This document shows, in pieces, positions 21,151-43,764 of a DNA stretch of 64,000 nucleotides. The translations under genes and the position numbers were made by a program. A model generated the notes under the pieces. That model did no database searches. It worked only from the letters and a program-made list of their open reading frames with translations, and was not told the DNA's origin. Origin of the DNA: Apostichopus japonicus (Eukaryota; Echinodermata; Holothuroidea; Aspidochirotida; Stichopodidae); contig NC_092580.1 in the NCBI RefSeq assembly GCF_037975245.1, positions 33,722,501-33,786,500 of the forward strand, written 5' to 3'. How positions within the stretch are numbered: the first letter of the stretch is position 1; each line of letters begins with the position of its first letter.

Positions 21151-24100
21151 CCTTGAACAAGACTGTAAACCTTCAACTTTAACATACATTCCGCTGCCCT
21201 CCAATTTCCAAGTATCCACTCAAGAATGACAGTATTGCTCTCGTTTAATATGAGAACAAGTTGAACGATGAAGAAATGTCCTTCCCCTTGGACAGGTTGG
21301 AAGCATCCTAAGATACGGATTGGTGGCGCCTACATGAGGATTGATTCAAGTCAGGGAAATTAAGTTCGTTCCTATAGCGTTATAGGGTCAGGAAGGTTTT
21401 CGGTTAGGTGGGACTAAGTCCAACATAGGCTACATGTATCAAACGTTCCGGTTATAGACATCTCCAATCGCAGACGGCTTCCTCAGTTTAATCATGTAGG
21501 TGTAAATGTTATATATAGAATAATCCCTGACACAGTACGTAGAGTACGTATAGTGTATATAAACAGGGCTTTTGCAATTGATAAGCGAAGTTACCGTTAT
21601 GCGATGACACAATAATGATCAGGATATATTATATCAGCATAGTGCGTACACAATTAACTATTTAAGTGAAACTCGTAATAAAAACATAACTTAGAAAATA
21701 TGTATGGATCGATCATCGATGAAAGACTGCACCTCCAGTCTGCGAAAATTCTACAATGACTAGAGTTCAAAGGATGTTCAAGGTGAACCAGGTTACGATC
21801 AGAAAACTGGATTTAAAACTGGAGAATATTTCAAGAAGGAACAAATTGACATACCATATAAGAAACCAAATAACAGATCAGTCATCGATGTGAGCCGCGT
21901 GTAATTGCAGTCATCGTAGGCAACACGTGGAACTTTGAAAACAAGAATGACGTTGTTTATACATGAAAGACTGCTCTTGTAATCTACCCCAACCATAGAA
22001 ATTGAAGTAGGGAGAATGACGTCATGCGACATATACTGTAGCCACCCAGCCTACTGGTGGCGCTGCTTGTACGGCAAGTAGAATTTTCTATTATAAGGAA
22101 CTCTAACGGCAAGTAGGTACCGGTGCGTAATACAAACACTACGTCTTTAACATAACATAAAGTGATAAAGTTGACATAAATCACTCGAAATGGTGATATC
22201 GTGTTTGCCGCATTTGGGTGCCAAAATCGTCAAAATGTAGCAGTGGACTGCAGTTACATAGGGAATTCTTAGGAAGCGATAGTAGAAGCAATAACATAGG
22301 AATCTAATAACTATAGTATCGTCTGCTCAGCCGCTGTATTGTTATTCACTGGACCCTGGATATAGTTTGTCTAGGCCCCTAGACCGGCTACGGCTGTCAT
22401 TTTGGATGCGATATGACTAAAGCCTAATGACAAAAATTAGTTTCACCTCATTTTACTTAAAACTGTATCCCTAACGATAGATCCACATGCCAGAATAACA
22501 TGGGATGTCGGTTATTATGTCCCGGGCTTATCACTAACAATTCAGTACTAGGAAAATAGGCTAATAGAACTGCATGCACAGACTAATATGGAAGTATTAC
22601 ACAAAAGTATGTGTGTGGGATGGCGGCAAGGAGGAGGGAGGGTTGCCTTTACACGGCATTTTCCAGGGTCAAATATGACACTATATGAGTTGAAGACTAA
22701 AATAATACAAGCATGCAAGAAACCTGTTTGCTATGTGCCTCTCAAATACTGGAAATGACACTTTTCAGACCTTAAAAGTTGCACAAAACACTCCACTGAA
22801 TCGAGTCATTAGAGGCGGAAGAAAGGGTTTCCAAGTTGGTTGTTAAGTCAGGATTATAGTACTTACCACTCTGATCGCCATAACATGTCTCTGTTGTGCA
22901 AACTACACCTATACTCTTACGAAACAGTGGATATATTCACATTCAGTTTCTAAATCGAATGCACAATGTATGTATGAAGACGTACAAATAATCTGCAGGC
23001 TTTTTGCCGTACAACGCAAAGCGCCCTCACTATTCTCAAGGCTGCTCTGCTTAAACACATGGCGATACACTGTGTCAGCATTCTTCTTAGTTCAATTTCT
23101 ATGATCCCAACCCTTTTATTGTTTGGCAGCTGTCGAAGGTCATTTCAACCCAACACTCGGTGAAATTACGACTTGCCAACAATGGAAGCTTCCTTGCAGA
23201 ATGTCGAATCATTACGCCTTTGTTTATAGAAGTTTGTATAGTCGATCGATTATATTCGTTCTTACATTAACTTTTATATAACCTAGTGTTTAATTACCCA
23301 AGCCGATATTTTACAGTTTCGTAGCGTTCATAACACATCAACACCTCAAGAGTGAACAAAAACAGCCTATACCGTTTATGCCAGTTAAGCAATGTATTAT
23401 ATTTGCATAATTATGCGCGCGAGGTTTGCTGCTAAACGAGGTGCACTTGTCAGTGATATACTTACATATAAGGCATTTCCATGGCAACATATAAGGTATA
23501 CTGATATTTCACATGGTTTGTTTTGATAAATTACATCCGTCGGTAAGTTTTATTCGTAATATTTCTTAGAAATTATGAGATTAATTATTCCATGGCTATG
23601 GCTTATTGACATTCTTCCCTGAGGGGATTTGGAAGAAGTCGATTTTGCATTGAACTATCTTAAGCACCTTTTGGTTCAAATTAACTCGATGTAATTAAAG
23701 TGATCCCGTGCGTTTCGAAAGAGGAAATACATAAGACTGTTCATTTTCAAAATATGGAACTTCGTTTCAGCTGCTTCTTTGACTAACTATGAATCAGAAG
23801 GTTTCACGAAGTTAATTTTGCCAAAAAACGTTTCATTAATTAAGAAATTAATGGTCGAAAGTATCCAAAAATTTATCCGCTGATGTCAGAATTCATTCAT
23901 ATCTTCTGTTACGCCATGCCTCTTGATGAATGTGATCGAAAGAACACTGACTAACCATCTTAAGTGTACATTTAATTCAGCAATAATCTCGCTTCCAAAA
24001 TCCTGTGATATGAAAATAGTTGTCCGGTGATGAATACTAACGCAGAGGAAGAATTAAGTCGAGAAGAAAACAACCGGTATTACTATACTAGTACAGCCTA

Positions 24101-24660
24101 CTATTATCTAATAGGATTAGTGTGTAATATATGTATACAGTACCTTACCAATGCATTACCATTATCAGTACGGAATACTGCTGAGCTAAATAAATACAGA
24201 CCACGAGGCAGTTATGTTTACGACGCTGAGGGACAACGAATGTGGGAGAAGCTCGCGAGGGCTTATGGATTGCAACTTTAACGTCGGGTGGCTTCCAATT
24301 CAACATTTTAACTGAAATTTGGAATTGAAAACTAACACTTGAGTAGTATAAATGTTACACCGGTGACACTGTCGCTGTGTAGTGTTGCTAATGAGAATCG
24401 TTTTTCAAAAGTGCTTTCAATATGTTACCGTTTTTTCGCCGTTTCCGTTAGGTTTAAAAAAAAATATCACTTGTCATTTTCAGTCATGTATATGACATAC
24501 TTCATCCAAGAACAACACCGGTGGTACATTGAAACATAAAGCTAACATAACATCAGACATTATCTCTCGGTACGCACGTAATCACTTTGACATTTACATA
24601 TTAGGATATGTGCAGTATAACACAAGACAAAGGGATTAAGGAAGGTTGGGATATACATAC
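21151..24660. other. No recognised gene; one decayed hAT-like remnant
   Basis: At about 22720-22790, CTCAAATACTGGAAATGACA and the following CTTTTCAGACCTTAAAAGTT resemble the CAGATCGCTGGAAATGACAC segment of hAT-like copies elsewhere in the window, so a degraded copy is probable. GCATAATTATGC lies at 23405-23416. An 84-codon open frame at 24027-24281 has no recognised family or splice context. Confidence 0.35.
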
Positions 24661-24716
24661 CGAAGGAGAAGAAGGAGAAGGAGAAGGAGAAGGAGAAGGA
24701 GAAGGAGAAGGAGAAT
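24661..24716. repeat. (GGAGAA)n microsatellite
   Basis: About nine hexamer copies, some imperfect. Produces Glu-Gly or Ser-Pro repeat frames that are not genes. Confidence 0.9.
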
Positions 24717-26460
24717 TCCATATACGAGAAAGTTTAGTTTTGTTTATGTTTGTATATAAATATATTTGCTTGATGGACCTCTTTAAACTATGCCAAATGT
24801 CTGGTACTGCTCCCCTCAACTATATTGTGAAGATGTTTGCGGGCCTAAATGTTACTGTTTTTCCACGGTTATATCAACAGTAAATAACTGAACCTAAACA
24901 TGATATGTTAACTTATAAAGAACAGACTATACCATTGGGAGACATTCAACATCATTCGTTTTTAATTTGTAATGCATTGTATAATGCAACGTAAACATGT
25001 TATTTGAAGTCATTTAATATAACGTTAATTTCCTATAAGGCTTTGTGTTGCATTTGAGGAACATACCTGGTGGTCTATGTGTTACTCTAAGCAGCCCAAC
25101 CACTTTAATTGATCAACCTGAGATGTTTTATTAGTCATTTCTCAAACCGTGGGAATTCAACAATTCAAACTTATCGTATACTTCTTTGCATAAATTCATC
25201 TTTAAATAAACCGATATCTTCTGATTTCCCTCTTGTGTTTGACTAATTTGCTATGAAAAGAAAGGTGTGCAATGACTTTCTCGACTGAATGAATATTAAG
25301 TTGCTAAGTAACGTTTATTTCCTAAAAAAATAATATGATTCTGGAAATGACAATAACATACTTAGCAAACTAAACTTGTAATACTTGAGACGTAGTTCCC
25401 AAGATTACCATTCCCGCGCTCCTATAGTTTTGAGATTGATAAAGGAACATTTCACATTAGAAGAAGACAGAAAACCAACACAGCGTCGAATAAACAGTTC
25501 AGTGAGTTTCATATAAAAAGTCATCTGAAATTCGTTTTGATTAGTTTTCTCTTTGAAGAGGATCGAAATACCAAGGCATAATATCACCTATCCGAATCCT
25601 ATAAAAGTTCAACGCTCTATATAAGTCAGGAGTTTGCCCATATGTGCAGACCGAAGTCCGGATTTTCCAAGTCAGTTCTTTTTTTTCTTTTGGTTTATTC
25701 TTGTTCTTTCCTAATCAGTCGAGTATAGACGGAAAGTCTTAATATTTGTTCAACATTTGACAATCCTCAGAAGAATATTTGCTTCAATGGAGCGTGGAGG
25801 AGTTATAAAGAGAGAGAGAGTGTATATACTATATAGTGTTTACTGCGATCAGGGAATTTGTAATACATCCTGGCCCCATTCATCGCCGTTAACTATAACA
25901 CGTATCGTTGATAAGTACTAACGGCTCTATTTGTGCATATGTTGACAGTATTGGCTACAGTCTAGTACATTATACCTAATTAAAGATGTTGATATTCTAG
26001 TAAGGAAATGCTCTCCGTTGGATTTCAATTCGGGAGGAAATCTTGTAGCCTTATGGGTCAGTATCTCTACACTGTAGCTTGCTCACGTCAATATATTGAA
26101 AGTTATTTGCAATATTGGATGGAATTAAGCGTTGACGAACCATGGATTAAGCTGAATAACTAATCTGGTACAAAGCGGATTAGGTAAGAGGGATAAAAGC
26201 TGACTCGGAAGTTTCAATCTATCCTTTGAGCTGAACTTTCAAGCTATCGTTTGAGCTGAGAAGGATATTTCAAGTACGCATCTGTAGGCTTCAAGAGAAA
26301 CTACATAGCACCGATAATCGACTCAATTCAATTACCGAAGAAAGAAAGAACAATAAACAATGATGAGGCTCACGGGATATATAAATAGAGCTGTATTGTT
26401 CACCTGCCAATTAAAACGGCGCATACTGGCATTCTCTCCTCACAATGCATGTGTACATAC
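24717..26460. other. No recognisable feature
   Basis: AT-rich DNA with a short (GA)n tract at 25810-25822. I see no exon, element end or RNA gene. Confidence 0.4.
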
Positions 26461-26469
26461 AAAAAAAGA

Positions 26470-27000
26470 ACTTATAAACTGTCATTGAATATGAAATTAT
26501 TTGCACTTCGATTATATAGCGAGAACTTATTTTCGGTGCCCATGGATCGACTTGAATTTTGATGTAATTGTACATTGTTCAACGCATTATCATGCACGCC
26601 GTTTTCAATACATTATTTGTGTGTCCCTTTAATAAAAATAAAAAAACTGATTTATCAAAAACTTGATATGTACATAAATTAAAATAAAATATAAATAGTG
26701 CAGGCATGCAGAGGAGATGTGCAAGTTGCATGCCTTTACAATAGCCTATACATCAATGTCATTGATTATTAGCATACCAAATCTCAAGACTATGCATGCG
26801 TAAACGGAACAAGGATATAGCCTACACTTCAGTTATTGAATATGCAATTATTTGCACTGCGATTAAAAAAATATATATATATAATAAACGAGAACTTGTT
26901 TTCGGTGCGCACGGTGCACATCGCTTCCAATGTATAACATGAATGGTATGTTCCTTTAAACAAAGTTAAAAATAAATAGTGCGGGCATTCAAATCAGATT
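26470..27000. repeat. Diverged direct duplication upstream of the second K2P gene
   Basis: Blocks near 26480-26560 and 26830-26925 share TTGAATATGNAATTATTTGC, ACTNCGATTA, CGAGAACTTNTTTTCGGTGC and a following TTCCTTTAA. A trailing AAAATAAATAGTGC-GGCAT recurs at 26690 and 26970. The duplication ends about 350 bp before the start codon of the channel gene. The repeat could be an old transposon pair or duplicated flanking DNA. Confidence 0.6.
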
Positions 27001-27218
27001 CGCAAGATGCCTTTGCGATACACCCTTTGCAATAATTACTAGCATTATATTAATATAGATATGTATACCTCGTCATATTATTTTACGATGTATAACACTC
27101 AATCCTATAGTACAAAGCACATCAGGGGGGAATGGCAACGCGAATACGCTGATCTATACTAACATTAGGTGGACATATCTACCATCAAGTCATCACACTT
27201 ACGTCGTGTGTGTGTGTA

Positions 27219-27236
27219 TACTATATATAGAATCAT
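27219..27236 (+). promoter_or_regulatory. TATA-like sequence upstream of the second K2P gene
   Basis: ACTATATATAGAATC lies about 125-140 bp before the ATG at 27358, after a short (TG)n run. It is a candidate core promoter element on composition and position only; (AT)-rich strings are common here. Confidence 0.2.
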
Positions 27237-27357
27237 AGTTTTGTAGTAGTTTACCATTACACCGCGGCGGATAAGTAACCGTTCTAGCAGACTATTTTTA
27301 TCAAATGGTTGGAGATATTTTGCTCTTTACTTACTTTTCATAACCTGGATATACAAA

Positions 27358-38106
<10,749 letters not shown>

Positions 38107-38120
38107 TCGTATATACTAAT

Positions 38121-38126
38121 AATAAA
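38121..38126 (+). terminator. Candidate poly(A) signal of K2P gene 2
   Basis: AATAAA lies 15 bases after the stop codon, giving a very short 3' UTR if used. Other hexamers may lie further downstream. Confidence 0.4.
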
Positions 38127-38800
38127 TTTGGCAAGGGTTTTTAGAAAAGTCATTAAGGCAATATATCGTTATTGTTCTTTGATTGGTCGATTGATATATG
38201 AACTGGTTGAATGATTGAATGATGATAATTGATTACTTGATTGATATATTAATTGATGGTGGAAGGAATAATTGATAAATGAATGTACTATAGGTAAATG
38301 GTGGAATCACTCATGAATCGATTGATAGATAACTTGACTGATGAATTGATTGTTTTAACTGATCAATGCAAGAACTGATCTATTGCTCGATTGATTTTTG
38401 GATAGTATGATGATATGATGGTGGCATGTACACATATGACATCAATACAAATAATAATTATAATATAATTTATGCATGTATGCAAACAATTGTGCATTGA
38501 CTGTAAATGAGATTATGTATTCAAACAGGCATGCATAAACATAATAGATATTTAATATATTAATTTGTAGCAAACTCAATGGTAACCTTATTCTTGACAT
38601 TATTTCATCTAGTTTCATTCAATTCATGAAATCCCAGCAATAATCAAATATGCAAACGTTCACATTAACTTGATGTTTCGCATCCTATACGATATCCTGA
38701 GATCGGTGCTCTGCCTACGAATGCCGCAAAGGTCATGCACATGCGGTAATGAGGGTAAAGGGTTCAAGTTAAAACCGACTAGTTGTTGACGAAAGAGTAG
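38127..38800. other. 3' flank of K2P gene 2 with degenerate TGAT repeats
   Basis: 38170-38400 is a degenerate GATTGATTGAT-type low-complexity region. Nothing else recognised. Confidence 0.5.
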
Positions 38801-38804
38801 TATT

Positions 38805-39445
38805 TATGTAATAGTAGTAGAAGTAATAGTAGTAGTACAATAGTAGTGGTAGTATTAGTAGCAATAGAAGTAGTAGTAGCAGTAGTGGTAGTGGCGGGAG
38901 TAGTAATAGTAGTAGTAGTAGTAATAGTAGTAGTAGTAGTAATAGAAATAGAAGTACTGCAGTAGAGGTATTATTGGCAGCAGTATTAGTAGCAATAGTA
39001 ATAGTAGAAATAGCAGTAGTAGTAGCAGTAGTAGTACAGTATTAGTGGTAATATTAGTAGAAATAGAAGAAGCAATAGTAGCAGTAGTAGTAGTAGTAGT
39101 AGCAGTAGTAGCAGTAGAAGTAGTGCATGACGGTAGTAGTAGTAATAATAGTAATAGAAGTACGGCAGTAGTGGTAGTATTAGCAGAAGTATAATTAGCA
39201 AATAGCAGTAGTTGTAGCAATATTAGTGGCGGTGGTAGTAGTAATAGTAGTTGTAATAGACGTACGGCAGTAGTGGTAGTATTAGTAGCAATAGTAATAG
39301 TAGCAGTAGTAGTAGTGGCGGTAGTAGTAGTAATAGTAATTATAGAAGTATAGCAGTAGTATTACTATTAGTAGCAGTAGTGGTAGTAGTGGTAGTATAG
39401 TATAATAATAGTGGTGGTATTAGAAGTAATAGTATTATTATTAGA
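38805..39445. repeat. AGT/AAT trinucleotide-rich low-complexity region
   Basis: About 640 bp of imperfect (AGTAGTAGTAATAGTAGC)n. Segments with CGGCAGTAGTGGTAGTATTAG recur at about 39160, 39260 and 39350, indicating larger unit duplications. Open frames with Leu/Tyr/Thr runs on the minus strand are artefacts. Confidence 0.93.
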
Positions 39446-42099
39446 ATTATACATGTACATATTCATGTATGCATTCGTATACATATATTCCTACCTATAT
39501 GTAGGTCTATGTGATTGGCATATTTGCATACCTTTATATTGGTAAAGTACACGTTTGTGTACTTATATTTATACTTACACGTTAATGTATTTATAGGCTA
39601 ATGTCTAAAATGCGTTTCCTTGTCAATTTCGAGTGCGGGAGTGCGATTAAGTGGATGTCTGTTACTAACTAAAGTTCTAAAAAGTGTTAAAGAACGAACA
39701 TTTTGTGCGACCAAACTGTCGGGTCTTAATCTTTCTAGCAATTTAATACTGAATTGTTCTTTCATTGATACTTTTAATTTGTTATGTTTTTACGCAATGT
39801 ATTAAACTTTCTAAATATAACCTTTTCCATAACATAGTGATATTTGTGCTATCATCCCATCAATCAATTGCATTAAAACACCCTGTTTGTTGATTATCTG
39901 CACTATAAACCTAAATATACGTGTTAGCATAGTATATGCCTCAGAATATGCCTCAGAATACACCATTTTATGGTTCCGAGGGAGGGGGGGGGTGGGTCCA
40001 CCTAACCCCCTACACTTGAGACGGCTTTAACTAACTGATGGCAGCACTTCCTTTTCAAACTACTGAATCTGCACCTGGTTTGTAGATGGCACTAAAGCAA
40101 CTAAACTATTTGTAAATGGCGTCATCAATACAAAGTAGATGGCGGTATATCACTTTCGATAAACATAACCTGCGAATACGAATTTCTTATTGTTTTTATT
40201 TTTTGTACACTGCAGTCTTGTCAATAACTGAGAGTAAACATGATAGCCTTAATAAAAGACGGATATTCTTTTCTACTTTCTTGCTAGGAGTCTTGAATCA
40301 ATTAAGCGAAGCCCACATGTCCTAACCTAATGTAAGCACTCATCGCAATATCTGTATATAGGCCTAATCCATAACCCCTGTCTGACGCGGCTGGAATTTC
40401 ATCTTCTCCTGTGTCACAATATTTCAGTGAGAGGATGGCTGTATGTACTATTATCACGAATATTACATTAATTTGGTTTCGATTATAATCGTAACCTTTG
40501 TAGTCATGCAGGCAGATGTGTGTGTGTGTGTATCTGTGTGTGATGCCTTACTTGTAAACACGATATCTCAAGGAGGGAAGCTTGGACCAATCTTATATTT
40601 GGTGTGTAGGAGTATACCACATTGAGTAGAAAAAAACTTAGTTTTTGGCGGAGGATAACGTTCATTTGGGGTCACCAGTGGTCACATTGTGCACAGTGTG
40701 CACAAATGTGTGTAACGAACGTTGTACTGTTGTAACATACGACGTAGCTATTGGAATGGACGATATCATTGTGAATCATCTATACTATATCTATGCTCAA
40801 GTTGTTGAAGTTTCCGTCTTATTTCGCAATTGTCGAGATTCAGTGCCAAATAAAAACTTCAGGTTTGGATTTATTAACTTTGGGAAAATGACCAGGCGCC
40901 GTTTAAGAACATTAACCGTCGTCTAGTGTTTGATACTTTAGAGGCAAACCAGACACAAAATCTTGGGGACCAGGGGTTAAAAACCGCCCGGCGCCTGCTT
41001 AATGTACGCTTGGTGTATACAACATCGAGTAGAAGAAGCCTGTTGTCTTTGGTAGAGATCACTCGGTATGCTGAATACAAGAAAAGTTTCTATCTCGGTC
41101 ATCAGCTGTCAATGTGAATATTATTTGTCATATCTCAATGCTTTTTGCTGTACTACTTAGATTAAAGTATGTTGTTCATCCTGCAGCTAGCTATACCCTA
41201 CAGCCTTTAATGTGTCACATTCATATAAGATTATTCATGTAGCATCATCGAAACCACACTGCAGTTTGGCTGTCTGGTTTTCAAAAGGTTGACTTTTTCT
41301 GTTCATCCTTGGAATATGATTACACTGCATGTGGTGTTTGTCAACGATATAATCTGCATTTACCGTTGCATTAAATGTTCATTCAAGCTTGTTTCTAACA
41401 GAAGATAAATAATTTGTACATAAAAAAATATAATATGATAAATAAAACGAGGAAATTATCGGCTGACTTGCTTCGATCATACCCATCAGTCTGCTGTTGC
41501 CAGATGCATTAATTTAGTAAAGGAACGCCGACTTTAAAAATTATATTTGTCATGGTTAAGCTTGCCATCGGGAAATTGTGTTCACCAACTACAGTACAAA
41601 CTTTGCAAAAAATGTTTCAAACATTCAACAGGAATCACAGTTTGAGCTTGCAAACTGATTTTTAAGCACATTTTCATATTTTGTATGTTGTTCATTGCTG
41701 CGTTAAGGTCAACAACTGTAATATGCATCATAAATGTTTTCCACATAGTCTGTTCGTCTGCGGAAATGAGTCTTCCATATGGCTGTTGCACAACACTGCC
41801 TTACAGAGAAAGTTAACTATTCTCATTAACTGCATGGAAGCGCCTCTCTGGTTGTGGACGGATGCATGCGTTATATCCTACCGATCTTTCTATGACTATT
41901 ATACTGTTAGATAACGGGACTGTGGACTTGATTGGTATTCTTAAGGGACGTCGTGCAGGAGAAGACCGTTAGAGACAAGCCACACAGATCGGTGCGTATA
42001 ATGATACATGAGGCGATCCACTGAGCAGAGGTCGAACTACTTTACTTAAAAACTTCACTTTCAGCACACTGCATATGAAATTTACAGGGCTTTTAAAGT
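39446..42099. other. No recognised gene
   Basis: Contains a G-rich run at 39982-39993, a short (TG)n at 40518-40531, and an inverted pair CAGGCGCCG / CGGCGCCTG at 40893 and 40997 that could be a 105-bp MITE without target duplication. The open frames here have no recognisable domain. Confidence 0.35.
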
Positions 42100-42510
42100 G
42101 CCAACGAGATGTTAATATATTTTAGGTAAATTATCTTAGTATCGCAATATTTGTGCTTTAAAATGATATTAAATATTGAGAAAACGAGATGTTAATATCT
42201 CATTATCTTTACGTTGATAAGTTGAACTTGATATTGAGATACAGGATTTTAATATCTCAATATCTGAGCAGTGAGTTACAGAAATATTAAGATACGATAT
42301 CTCAACATTTTGATACCTGTACATCAAAATATTGATATATTAAGATACCAGATGTTAATATGCTAATATCTGTACATCAAGATATTGAAATACTTAGATA
42401 TCCTAATATATGTACGTTAAGATATTGAAATATTGGGATATGAGATCTTAATATCCTCTTGTCCGTACACTGACATATTGAAATATTGCGATATGAGATC
42501 TTAACATGTG
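42100..42510. repeat. Degenerate AT-rich tandem repeat
   Basis: About seven diverged copies of a roughly 55-60-bp unit containing GAGATNTTAATATCTCAATA, TCTGTACATNAAGATATTGA and AATATTGAGATA. It is rich in ATATC/GATAT palindromes. Confidence 0.75.
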
Positions 42511-43764
42511 AAAGTGACAAAGAAATTTCTTGAAAACATTTAATATAGCATGTATGCGGTAAACTACTTTATTTCTAACAATATCACTGTGATCATATTG
42601 TGAAAACGCCCTCGTCACCCAAAACCGCAAGGACATGTTGGTATCTCGTGATCTTATCACTATCGTGTTTATATGCAGTGGCTCTCTCGTGTTCTGGTGA
42701 CAAGGGCGTCATCAGCAGCTCAGGCATCTCCTTTCCCTCGGAAAAGGAGCCGTAGCTTATAGATACCATAATAATTCCTTCGCGACATTACTTGTGTGTA
42801 CCAAGTAGCAAAAGGATGTACAGATCACTGCAGTTAGGGAAAGCTCAATACTTCGTTATTTGAGACTTTAACCGATCTTTTTAAACTGTCCAGCAAAGGA
42901 TTATTCAGAGTGTGATAATTCGCTTTAGCTATAGACAAAAGTTGGGTGGTGCGTGTAGGGGGGGGGGGTGGCTCTTATTCACTCCACCATTTTCAATTGG
43001 TCGAATTATATGACAAATTTAAGGATACATTATACAGTGGTCAGAATAAAAAGAGATATACGGTGCGCAAATGCCGGCTGGGAGTATAGTAACACGACGG
43101 TATACTAGCAAGGCTTTCTTGTATGTGTGATGCATGAACAGGGTCATCCTCTCAACTGTGAATAACCATAATCTACTAAAAGCAAAGCTGTTAACGATGA
43201 AGTTCTGCTAAAACTAAAGCACGGAACAGCAACCGGTCCAGCTTGCCAGGTCCAAGAACCAAACTAAAATACAAAACCCTACTTGAAACTAAGCCTTAGT
43301 TGTACTGTTGTTTGGCCATGCAGTTAGGAACAAACTATACATTTTAAATCCCACGTACAAAAAACCCACACAAAACAAACATAAACAAACACAAACGAAG
43401 ACATTTTTTATTCGCATGCGCCAAACGGTTCAAGAGTGAAGACGTTGGTGAACTTCTTAACGCTTACTTTTCAGCCTTCCAAATAAAAATAATAATGAAA
43501 AAAGCATAAAAACTTGGTTCCACGAACATTTTGCTGCTAGATCTGTACTGCTGGGACGTAATGCAATTCGTAGGATGTAACCGAGGTTTGCATCGATCAG
43601 TATTAGATTACCGCTAGACTGCGTCTGTCCTTTTGGCATTTCACTGCAGTGACACTGGCCTGCCTAGCCTAAGCTACAAGTTGATTAGCACTATAGTATA
43701 ATTATAAAGTTATCGTTGTATTAATGCTACAGTAGTAACTAAGCCAACGCATTATCCAATTTCT
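42511..43764. other. No recognised gene
   Basis: Contains a poly-G run at 42959-42968. No exon, element end or RNA gene was recognised before the LINE fragment. Confidence 0.35.

Noticed and set aside
24027-24281. 84-codon ATG-led open frame
   Set aside because: No recognisable family, no clear splice partner, and length within chance expectation for this much sequence.
38855-39220. Open frames with Leu, Thr and Tyr runs
   Set aside because: Translations of the AGT/AAT trinucleotide region.
40893-40997. A 105-bp MITE with CAGGCGCCG ends
   Set aside because: Only about 9 bp of inverted match and no target duplication; kept only as a note.
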